Under the pieces are notes generated by a model that was given only the letters and a program-made list of their open reading frames with translations, was not told the origin of the DNA and did no database searches. Shown here in pieces: positions 1 through 5,405 of a stretch of 7,004 nucleotides of DNA. The stretch spans positions 1 through 7,004 of the forward strand of contig CAIXXI010000043.1 in the NCBI GenBank assembly GCA_903923345.1, in the 5' to 3' direction. The DNA comes from an uncultured Burkholderiales bacterium. Lineage in GTDB: Bacteria; Pseudomonadota; Gammaproteobacteria; Burkholderiales; Burkholderiaceae_E. How positions within the stretch are numbered: the stretch's first letter is position 1; the number at the start of each line of letters is the position of its first letter. The position numbers and the translations under genes are program-made.

Positions 1-538
1 GCATGATTCGGGGCGCCAGCCGCGACTCCTTCATCGGTCCGGGCGTATCGGCCCGAAACAGCTGCATGCCGCCCACACCCAGCAGCGGCAAAATGGCCAC
101 CGCCAGCACGATGATGCCCAGACCCCCCAGCCACTGCAGCAGATGACGCCACAGATTCAGGCTCTGCGGCAATGTGTCGAGCGTGTCCAGCCGGGTCGCG
201 CCGGTGGTGGTGAGAGCGGAGATCGCCTCGAAAAAGGCCCGGCTGACCGGCAATCCGGGCAACTCGAGCGCAAACGGCAGACAGGCCAGCGCTGCCAGCA
301 CCAGCGAGCTCAAGACGACCAGCAGACAGCCATCCCGGGCGGGAATGTCTGCTCGCCGACCGCGACCGGGCAGCCACAGCACCAGCGCGGTTCCCAGCGT
401 GGCCACCCCGGCGATGAGGAAACCGTCGAAGGTGCCGTCGTCCGTCAGCAGGGACCATGCGATCGGCAGCAGATACGTCGCAGACAGCACGAACAGAATG
501 CTGCCCAGGATATGGGCGATGGCCAGGCTGCGCGGCAC
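1..538 (-). CDS. trkH: Trk potassium uptake channel subunit TrkH, N-terminal part (runs off left edge)
   Basis: TrkH is the membrane pore subunit of the Trk potassium uptake system, which works with the cytoplasmic NAD-binding protein TrkA. The first 179 codons are visible. They show an N-terminal membrane helix (about residues 8-30), a second at 40-57, a third at 71-90, then the first pore loop and selectivity filter TTTGAT at 110-115. The very conserved LQWLGGLGIIVLAVAILPLL stretch follows at 134-153, then GVGGMQLFRA and PGPMKE. This pattern is diagnostic of TrkH. I chose the GTG at 538 because AAGGGG lies 6 nt upstream and the resulting N-terminus matches the length of the E. coli protein as I know it. 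An in-frame ATG at 598 would add 20 residues and overlap the end of the upstream lysR gene by 14 bp, but it has only a weak ribosome site. The remaining roughly 300 residues lie outside the window. Confidence 0.93.
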   Translation of the reverse strand, partial: MPRSLAIAHILGSILFVLSATYLLPIAWSLLTDDGTFDGFLIAGVATLGTALVLWLPGRGRRADIPARDGCLLVVLSSLVLAALACLPFALELPGLPVSRAFFEAISALTTTGATRLDTLDTLPQSLNLWRHLLQWLGGLGIIVLAVAILPLLGVGGMQLFRADTPGPMKESRLAPRIM

Positions 539-544
539 TGCGGA

Positions 545-550
545 CCCCTT
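545..550 (-). promoter_or_regulatory. Ribosome binding site supporting the GTG start of trkH
   Basis: On the minus strand AAGGGG sits 6 nt before the GTG at 538. No comparable site precedes the in-frame ATG at 598, where only GGCGG is seen. This favours the shorter trkH product. Confidence 0.45.
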
Positions 551-584
551 GGGCGCAAAGGCGGGATGATACCGGCTGATCCGG

Positions 585-1604
585 TCACTGATCCGCATCG
601 GCCGCCAGCCCGACCGGGGCAGGTCCTTCGGAGAAAACCAGCCGCGCCGCATCAGCCAGCTGGTCACGCAACCAGGCATGGGCCGGCGCCGACGAATGCC
701 GGTGATGCCAGAGCATGTCGACCTGCACCAGCGGCAATTCGAAGGGCAGGCGCCGCGCGCACAGGCTCGAGGCCAGCCCGGTCGACTCGATGAAGTGGCG
801 CGGCAGGACGGTCAGCAGATCGGACTGAACGACCACCCGGCCGGCGGTGAAATACTGATTGACTGTCAGCACCACGCGACGACGCCGGCCCAGTGCTGCC
901 AGGGATTCATCCACGAATCCGAAGGGCCTGCCCGACGGACTGACGATCAGGTGCCGCGCCGCACAGAAGGTGTCGAGGTCGAGTTCAACCTGAGCCAGCG
1001 GATGGTCGGCCCGCATGACGCAGAAATGCTCACCATGGTAGAGGCGCTGATGTGCAAAGGTGTCCGGCAGGCCCTGCTGCTGGCGCGATGCATCGATCTC
1101 GGCGATCGGCACCGGGAAATAACCGAGTGCGATGTCGTACTCGCCGGAGGCGAGCGAGTCGCGCGGATCGCGGGTCAGCAAGGGCCGCAGACACAGGGAG
1201 ACGCCCGGTGCGCGCGCCTCCATCTGGCGCACCAGATGCGGCACGAGCAAAGAGGCCGTGGCGTCGGCCGTGGCCATCACGAAGGTTTCGCGCGAATCAG
1301 CCGGATCGAAACTCTCATCGACCACCATCGCCTGGCGCAGTCGGGCCAAGGCCGCACTGACCGCTGGCCACAGTTCGACCGCCCGAGGCGTGGGCTCGAC
1401 CCCATAGCCGACCCGAAGAAACAGGTCGTCATGCAGGGACTCGCGCAGGCGCTTGAGCGCATTGCTGACCGCCGGCTGGGTCATCGCGAGGTTGCCGGCC
1501 GCCCGGGTCAGGTTGCGCTCCAGCATCACCTCATCGAAGACCCTCAGCAGATTCAGGTCAAGGGTACGGAAATTCACCGGGGCGGCGGGGCGAGGGGTCA
1601 GCAT
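585..1604 (-). CDS. LysR-type transcriptional regulator (NodD/NahR/DntR-like)
   Basis: A 339-residue DNA-binding regulator of the LysR family. The winged helix-turn-helix spans about residues 16-75, with the family hallmark LNLLRVFDEVMLERNLTRAA, then MTQPAVSNALKRLRESLHDDLF. A linker helix (78-98) leads to the periplasmic-binding-protein-like effector domain (about 106-322). The DLNLLRVFDEV start, the EPTPRA segment and the LPRHFIE segment resemble the NodD/NahR/DntR/LinR branch, whose members often sense aromatic compounds. The effector here is unknown. The protein has about 10 residues before the usual start of the domain and a short tail after it. No clear ribosome site precedes the ATG at 1604, so initiation may be weak. 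The gene is divergent from a small gene at 1757, and its stop lies 46 bp before the preferred trkH start. A symmetric T-N11-A element 7 bp upstream of the ATG suggests autoregulation. Confidence 0.95.
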   Translation of the reverse strand: MLTPRPAAPVNFRTLDLNLLRVFDEVMLERNLTRAAGNLAMTQPAVSNALKRLRESLHDDLFLRVGYGVEPTPRAVELWPAVSAALARLRQAMVVDESFDPADSRETFVMATADATASLLVPHLVRQMEARAPGVSLCLRPLLTRDPRDSLASGEYDIALGYFPVPIAEIDASRQQQGLPDTFAHQRLYHGEHFCVMRADHPLAQVELDLDTFCAARHLIVSPSGRPFGFVDESLAALGRRRRVVLTVNQYFTAGRVVVQSDLLTVLPRHFIESTGLASSLCARRLPFELPLVQVDMLWHHRHSSAPAHAWLRDQLADAARLVFSEGPAPVGLAADADQ

Positions 1605-1610
1605 GATTTT

Positions 1611-1625
1611 CTATTGTGTGAATAG
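1611..1625. promoter_or_regulatory. Candidate LysR-type binding site (T-N11-A dyad)
   Basis: CTATT and AATAG form a perfect inverted repeat with a 5-nt centre, and the arms contain the T-N11-A core typical of LysR-family sites. It sits just upstream of the lysR start, where autorepression sites are common. The element is short, so a chance match is possible. Confidence 0.4.
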
Positions 1626-1718
1626 CGTGGCGGTAAAACTATCACCGTCATGAATAACGATGATTCCGAACATCCATTGGATTTTCGTGCTGCACTGCCG
1701 CATTCTCTCTCTCATCGA

Positions 1719-1734
1719 CGCTTGGTTCCAAGCG
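1719..1734. repeat. Short perfect inverted repeat upstream of the small gene
   Basis: CGCTTGG and CCAAGCG are exact inverted copies separated by TT. The element lies 22 bp before the ATG at 1757 and 9 bp before its ribosome site. It could be an operator, or a hairpin in the 5' leader of the small gene's mRNA. No T-run follows, so it does not look like a terminator. Confidence 0.45.
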
Positions 1735-1743
1735 CCTGTTTTC

Positions 1744-1748
1744 AGGAG
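1744..1748 (+). promoter_or_regulatory. Ribosome binding site of the small divergent gene
   Basis: AGGAG lies 8 nt before the ATG at 1757. This near-consensus site is the main evidence that the 85-codon reading frame is translated and that this ATG is its start. Confidence 0.6.
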
Positions 1749-1756
1749 TAAGAAAA

Positions 1757-2014
1757 ATGGCAACGATTCGCATGTTTCCGGGCGCAACCGTTCTGACCGG
1801 TTCAACCCATGGTGGTTATGAGCGCATGACAATGGGTGTGAGCCTGGCGCGGCGCCTGCTCGTGTCCGGTCTGCACCTGCTCGACACCTGGCATCAGGCC
1901 AGCATTGCAGCGCACAACGCTGCGATCATGGCCCAGCTGGCGGCCAGCGATCACCGGGTCCTGGCCGACCTGCGCGCCGCCTACACCCGCGGCGGGTCAG
2001 ACAGCCAGGCCTGA
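1757..2014 (+). CDS. Small uncharacterised protein, divergent from the LysR gene
   Basis: An 85-residue protein that I do not recognise. Its ATG has a strong ribosome site (AGGAG, 8 nt upstream) and follows a 152-bp spacer shared with the lysR gene. The N-terminal third (1-25) is short, polar and glycine-rich (STHGGYERMTMG). Residues about 28-78 are predicted by eye to be mostly helical and amphipathic, with SLARRLLVSGLHLLDTW followed by a polar helix rich in Ala, His and Gln, and ending in DHRVLADLRAAYTR. The hydrophobic run at 34-43 is too short and interrupted for a convincing membrane helix. There is no signal peptide, zinc-binding cysteine pair or recognisable DNA-binding motif, and the protein has no cysteine. 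It could be a peripheral or DNA-associated accessory protein, or a target of the adjacent LysR regulator. I infer that the gene is real and claim no function. Confidence 0.68.
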   Translation: MATIRMFPGATVLTGSTHGGYERMTMGVSLARRLLVSGLHLLDTWHQASIAAHNAAIMAQLAASDHRVLADLRAAYTRGGSDSQA

Positions 2015-2046
2015 GCCCGGCTGCCGCCCCGCCCGGCCCCGGTACC

Positions 2047-3090
2047 TCAGACCGTGGCCACCGGGGTGGCGGGCGACCCGACCGCGCCCGGAAGCCGCAA
2101 GGGCGGGGCAGTCAGCAGGAACCGGTTGCGCCGATGAGCGCGCAACCAAGTGGCCAGTTCGGCCAGATACCACAGCTCTCCCAGGTGCACACCCAGCTTG
2201 AACAGGCAGTGGTGGTGCAGCGGCAGGATCGGATAATTGCCCTGAGCCGGCGCCGTGCCAGGATGATTCTCGACCGCGTAATTGTCGGAAATCAGGGCCA
2301 CCATCCCTGAATCCGTCACCCACTGCTGGATGCGCTTGTCGCTGCCATCCAGGGTGGCGCAGCTGTTGTGCAGCAGCTCAGCCGTGGGCTGCCCCTTCTG
2401 TTCGAGAATGACCTGGTCGAAACCGGTCCAGATGCAGACCATGTCGCCCGGCTCGACGCTGACCGACTGAGCGTCCATCGCCGCCTTCAGTTCGTCCCAA
2501 CCGACGGCCCGGCGCTCGCGCCCCACCACTGCGTGCAGGTCGATCAGCACGCCGCGGCCCTGAACACCGCTCGCGGCCATGGTTTCGATACCCAGCTTTC
2601 GGGCTTCGACGCCCTCCGAACAGCACCAGTCGACGATGCCCGGTTTGTAGCCCGGGTCGACCACATCGACACCGGCCTGAAACCCGTTGTAGTAGCGCTG
2701 CTCCGGCACACCGTCGCCATCTGCATCGAACAGGGCGCCAACGTGCGCGAAACTGTCCCATTGTGTTGAATATTGAAGCGCCATCAGGACAGCATCGTCG
2801 CTGATCAGATCGATCTGCCGGGGGTCAAGCTGGCGGGTCAGGAAGTTGAAGGCAGACTGCCCGGGGCCGCGCACGGTTGCATAGCGGCGCGGCGGATGAC
2901 GCCTGGGATTGAGCAGATTGCCGCCCGGCAAATCGAGCGGCAGGGACAGACAGAAAACCTGTCCGACCTGAACCTCTCGCACGGCAGCCAGCACCCGCTC
3001 GGGTGTCAGCAGGTTGATGCGCCCCAGTTCATCGTCTTCGCCGAAGTCTCCCCAATTGGAACCCGGCGGGCGTTGTGTCCAGCGCTTCAT
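2047..3090 (-). CDS. Cyclase-family metal-dependent hydrolase (PF04199-like)
   Basis: A 347-residue protein of the cyclase/kynurenine-formamidase-like superfamily. These metal-dependent enzymes hydrolyse amide, lactam or lactone bonds in small molecules and are usually cytoplasmic. Family marks in order: NWGDFGEDDELGRINLLTPE near the N-terminus (about 12-31), TQWDSFAHVG (109-118) at the metal-site position, YYNGFQAGVD (133-142), RGVLIDL (179-185), PGDMVCIWTGF (214-224), ISDNYAVE (267-274), LPLHHHCLFKLG (289-300), GELWYLAEL (304-312) and the typical C-terminus APPLRLPGAVGSP (328-340). D112 and H116 are the probable metal ligands. The protein belongs to the longer subfamily with QWD...H rather than the HxGTHxDxPxH form of formamidases and isatin hydrolase. 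The ATG at 3090 is chosen over an upstream TTG at 3114 because GAGGAG lies 10 nt before it. It is divergent from the GntR gene. The substrate is unknown. Confidence 0.9.
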   Translation of the reverse strand: MKRWTQRPPGSNWGDFGEDDELGRINLLTPERVLAAVREVQVGQVFCLSLPLDLPGGNLLNPRRHPPRRYATVRGPGQSAFNFLTRQLDPRQIDLISDDAVLMALQYSTQWDSFAHVGALFDADGDGVPEQRYYNGFQAGVDVVDPGYKPGIVDWCCSEGVEARKLGIETMAASGVQGRGVLIDLHAVVGRERRAVGWDELKAAMDAQSVSVEPGDMVCIWTGFDQVILEQKGQPTAELLHNSCATLDGSDKRIQQWVTDSGMVALISDNYAVENHPGTAPAQGNYPILPLHHHCLFKLGVHLGELWYLAELATWLRAHRRNRFLLTAPPLRLPGAVGSPATPVATV

Positions 3091-3100
3091 GACTTTGTGT

Positions 3101-3107
3101 CTCCTCT
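3101..3107 (-). promoter_or_regulatory. Ribosome binding site of the cyclase-family gene
   Basis: AGAGGAG on the minus strand lies 10 nt before the ATG at 3090. It falls inside the longer reading frame from the TTG at 3114 and decides in favour of the ATG start. Confidence 0.6.
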
Positions 3108-3161
3108 GTATCAAATTGGCTTTCAGGCACGGCGAGCGTCATTGTGCCCGCGGATCGCTTC

Positions 3162-3167
3162 TACAAT
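3162..3167 (+). promoter_or_regulatory. Probable -10 element of the GntR-MFS operon
   Basis: TACAAT differs from the TATAAT consensus at one base. It ends 7 bp before the A of the ATG at 3175, so transcription would begin at or next to the start codon. The -35 region is poor: TCATTG lies 17 bp upstream. This suggests a leaderless mRNA or an activator-dependent promoter. Confidence 0.4.
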
Positions 3168-3179
3168 TCATGACATGAA
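3167..3179. promoter_or_regulatory. Palindromic operator candidate over the GntR start codon
   Basis: TTCATG-A-CATGAA is a perfect 13-bp dyad. It overlaps the last base of the putative -10 box and the ATG of the regulator gene. FadR-type GntR proteins bind short palindromes of about this size, and their own promoters are frequent targets. A protein bound here would block transcription of the regulator and the MFS gene. Binding by this particular regulator is inferred. Confidence 0.45.
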
Positions 3180-4089
3180 CAAGACAGTCCCGCGCAGTGC
3201 CCGGATCTGCGCCGAGTTGATCGCTTCGATCGCCTCGGGGGCGCTGCGCCCCGGCGATCCGATCGACCTGGCTCAACTGTGCCGGCGTCACCGGGTCAGC
3301 CGCACGGTGGTGCGCGAGGCGGTCGCCGAACTCGCCGGCAAGGGCCTGGTGCTGGCACGCCCGGGTATCGGTACGGAAGTGGCGCCGGAGTCGCGCTGGA
3401 ACCTGCTCGATACCGCGCTGATCCAGGCCTCGATGCCGTTCGACGGACCGGGCTCGCTGATGGCCCAGGCAGGCGAGCTGCGCCGAGTGATCGAGCCGGC
3501 CATCGCAGCCGATGCAGCCCGACACGCCAGCCGCACGGCCCGCGCGGGCATCTTGAATGCGCTTCGCCGCCTTGCCGGTGCGATCGGCGCCGGCGAACTG
3601 ACCGCGCAGCCGATGCTGGCCAGCGCGCTTCATGAAGCCATCGCCGCAGCGTCGCCGAACCGGATGCTGGGCATGATCGACCGGACCCTTTCGGCGGCTC
3701 GCGTCGTGCATTACCAGTGCCTGCAATCGAGCCACGGGGATCGGACTGCATCGATGCTCGCGGCGCGTCCCCTGATTGCCCGCCAGACGGGCCTGGCACT
3801 GGCTGTGGTTCGAGGCGAAGTGCTCAGTGCTTCGAGTCACGCGCTGGATCTGGCCAGCCTGGGCATCGGATTGGGCACCCGCGCACCGCTCAGGACCAGC
3901 CCGCACGAAGCGGGCACGCATCAGGACGACCCGGATGGTCCGCACACACGCCCCATGCCGCTGGATGAGGAGCCCGCACACTCGATCCTCACCGAACCGC
4001 GGCAAAGCGACCCGGCCGGCGATCCGATGCGCCTGCGCATTCCCAGTCTGCTGAGCCTGACCGCCCGGACCGCGGCGCTGGAGCGCTAA
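3175..4089 (+). CDS. GntR-family transcriptional regulator, FadR/FCD type, with C-terminal extension
   Basis: A 304-residue GntR-type regulator. The winged helix-turn-helix covers about residues 8-70 (ICAELIASIASGALRPGD, then LCRRHRVSRTVVREAVAELAGKGLVLARPGIGTEV), the standard GntR pattern. An all-helical FCD-type effector domain follows at about 95-230 (ELRRVIEPAIAADAARHAS, then LHEAIAAASPNRML). The usual FCD metal ligands look mostly lost: only H153 remains clear. A, R and L occupy the places where Asp, His and the final His are expected. After about residue 235 comes a polar, Pro/Asp/His-rich tail of some 70 residues, not typical of the family, which is usually 220-250 residues long. The ATG at 3175 is chosen because the domain starts there; it has no ribosome site. 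The MFS gene follows after 5 bp, so the two are probably cotranscribed. It likely controls that gene and the divergent cyclase. Confidence 0.9.
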   Translation: MNKTVPRSARICAELIASIASGALRPGDPIDLAQLCRRHRVSRTVVREAVAELAGKGLVLARPGIGTEVAPESRWNLLDTALIQASMPFDGPGSLMAQAGELRRVIEPAIAADAARHASRTARAGILNALRRLAGAIGAGELTAQPMLASALHEAIAAASPNRMLGMIDRTLSAARVVHYQCLQSSHGDRTASMLAARPLIARQTGLALAVVRGEVLSASSHALDLASLGIGLGTRAPLRTSPHEAGTHQDDPDGPHTRPMPLDEEPAHSILTEPRQSDPAGDPMRLRIPSLLSLTARTAALER

Positions 4090-4094
4090 AGCCC

Positions 4095-5354
4095 ATGCGC
4101 CAGAAGCCGGCCACGATCCCGTCGCCGGCTACGCTCACGATGGTGCTGATCGGCATCACCCTGGTGAGCCAGTTTCACCGCGCCTCGCTCGCGGTGATTG
4201 CACCGGAACTCCTGCATGAACTCGCGCTCACGCCGCGCAGCCTGGGCCTGGCCGGTGGCATGTTCTTTCTGGTGCTCGTGGTGGCTCAGGTGCCGGTCGG
4301 CGTGCTGCTCGACTCGATCGGGCCGCGGCGACTGGTCGCCTGGCTGACCGGCGTGGCCTGCCTGGGCGCGCTGCTCAGTGCGGCCGCGACCGATGCCGGG
4401 TCACTGATCCTTGCCCGGGGCGTGGTCGGCCTGGGCTGTGCCGCCTACTTCATGGCGGCCGTGCTGATGTGCTCGCGCTGGTTCCGGGGCCCGGGCCTGA
4501 GTACGGCGCTGTCACGGGTCTTCGCGATGAGCCAGATCGGAACGCTGCTGGCCGGCTGGCCGTTGGCGCAACTGTCTGAAACCATCGGCTGGCGATCGGC
4601 CTTCGTGTTGTCGGCCCTGCTCACCGCCCTGGCCGGCGCCCTGTTCGTCCTGCTCGTGCGACAGGAGCATCCCGATAGCGACGCAGAAGACCGCAACTCG
4701 GCCGCACCTGCGGCATCGCTGTCGTCGGCCTTGCAGGGCTTGCGCGAGGTGGTCCGAACGCCGGGCCTGATCCCGATCCTGGCGATCCACTCGATGGCCT
4801 ATGCGGTTTTCGCCACCGTGCTCGGCCTGTGGGCGGGGCCCTATCTGCACGATGTGCATGGGCTCGACGCGGTCTCGCGCGGCCAGGTGATGGCCGCCAT
4901 GACCGTGGCGCAGATCATCGGCATCCTGGCCTATGGGCCTCTGGATGCGCGGCTGAACACCCGCAAGGGGGTCATCCTGACGGGCGGACTGGCCACCCTG
5001 AGCCTGCTCACGCTCATGGCCCTCTGGGCCAACCCGCCGCTGAGCGTCGCGATCACGCTGCTCGTGCTGCTGTGTGCCACCTCGAGCTACAGCGTCACGA
5101 TCGTTGCGCACGGCCGCAGCCTCTTTCCCGACCGGCTCCTGGGGCGCGGGATGACCACGCTGAACCTGGCCCAGGTGACCGGCGCCTCGTTGCTGCCGAT
5201 CCTCACCGGATGGATCGCGGCATCGATGATCGAATCCGGCGCGGGCGGCTATTCGGAGGTCGCTTATCGGGCAATCTGGGCTGTCATCGCCACCGGACTG
5301 GCCTGCGGGCTGGTGGTCTATTCACGCGCCCGGGACGCCAGGCCCCGGCCCTGA
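4095..5354 (+). CDS. Major facilitator superfamily transporter
   Basis: A 419-residue inner-membrane carrier of the MFS family (PF07690-like), which moves small solutes by proton-coupled or facilitated transport. About twelve hydrophobic segments are visible in two halves (about 14-188 and 224-409), joined by a polar cytoplasmic linker (190-222) with EHPDSDAEDR. The MFS signature loop between helices 2 and 3 is present as GVLLDSIGPRR (69-79), and a weaker copy in the second half reads GPLDARLNTRKG (281-292). SQFHRASLAVIAPEL in helix 1 is the usual position for substrate contacts. The length is normal for the family. The gene begins 5 bp after the GntR stop, with GGAG 11 nt before the ATG, so it is probably in an operon with the regulator. 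The substrate is unknown. Given the neighbouring hydrolase, uptake of its substrate is a reasonable inference, and export of a product is the alternative. Confidence 0.93.
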   Translation: MRQKPATIPSPATLTMVLIGITLVSQFHRASLAVIAPELLHELALTPRSLGLAGGMFFLVLVVAQVPVGVLLDSIGPRRLVAWLTGVACLGALLSAAATDAGSLILARGVVGLGCAAYFMAAVLMCSRWFRGPGLSTALSRVFAMSQIGTLLAGWPLAQLSETIGWRSAFVLSALLTALAGALFVLLVRQEHPDSDAEDRNSAAPAASLSSALQGLREVVRTPGLIPILAIHSMAYAVFATVLGLWAGPYLHDVHGLDAVSRGQVMAAMTVAQIIGILAYGPLDARLNTRKGVILTGGLATLSLLTLMALWANPPLSVAITLLVLLCATSSYSVTIVAHGRSLFPDRLLGRGMTTLNLAQVTGASLLPILTGWIAASMIESGAGGYSEVAYRAIWAVIATGLACGLVVYSRARDARPRP

Positions 5355-5361
5355 TCGGACG

Positions 5362-5387
5362 GGCTGCAGCCTGCATTCAGAGCAGGC
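5362..5387. terminator. Possible weak bidirectional terminator hairpin between convergent genes
   Basis: The 51-bp gap between the MFS stop and the TRAP permease stop holds GGCTGCAGCC (5362-5371, a perfect palindrome). It also holds GCCTGC/GCAGGC (5369-5374 and 5382-5387), a 6-bp stem with a 7-nt loop. The two stems share bases and would be alternatives. Neither strand has a T-run, so intrinsic termination is uncertain. Confidence 0.25.
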
Positions 5388-5405
5388 CACAGCACCGAGC
5401 TCCGG

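Noticed and set aside
143..793. Plus-strand open frames opposite trkH and the end of lysR
   Set aside because: The minus strand clearly encodes TrkH and LysR here. The plus-strand products are Arg/Pro/Gln-rich shadows.
678..1625. Long open frame of 315 codons on the plus strand opposite the LysR gene
   Set aside because: It mirrors the codon bias of lysR. Its translation is rich in Arg, Gln and Gly with no domain, and there is no ribosome site.
2015..2046. Terminator between the small gene and the cyclase gene
   Set aside because: The 32-bp gap is C/G-rich, with only short palindromes such as GGTACC and no T-run on either strand.
1905..2201. Plus-strand frame of 98 codons overlapping the small gene and the cyclase end
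   Set aside because: It is Pro/Arg/Ala-rich, lacks a ribosome site, and crosses two better-supported genes.
2773..3174. Upstream extension of the GntR frame by 134 codons
   Set aside because: This part is antisense to the cyclase N-terminus, has no family similarity, and the GntR domain begins at the ATG at 3175.
3139..4005. Minus-strand frame of 288 codons opposite the GntR gene
   Set aside because: It would overlap the well-supported GntR regulator over its length and its translation has no recognisable domain.
3877..4089. Frameshift as the cause of the odd GntR tail
   Set aside because: The other two plus-strand frames give no family-like sequence in this stretch either, so there is no evidence of a shifted continuation.
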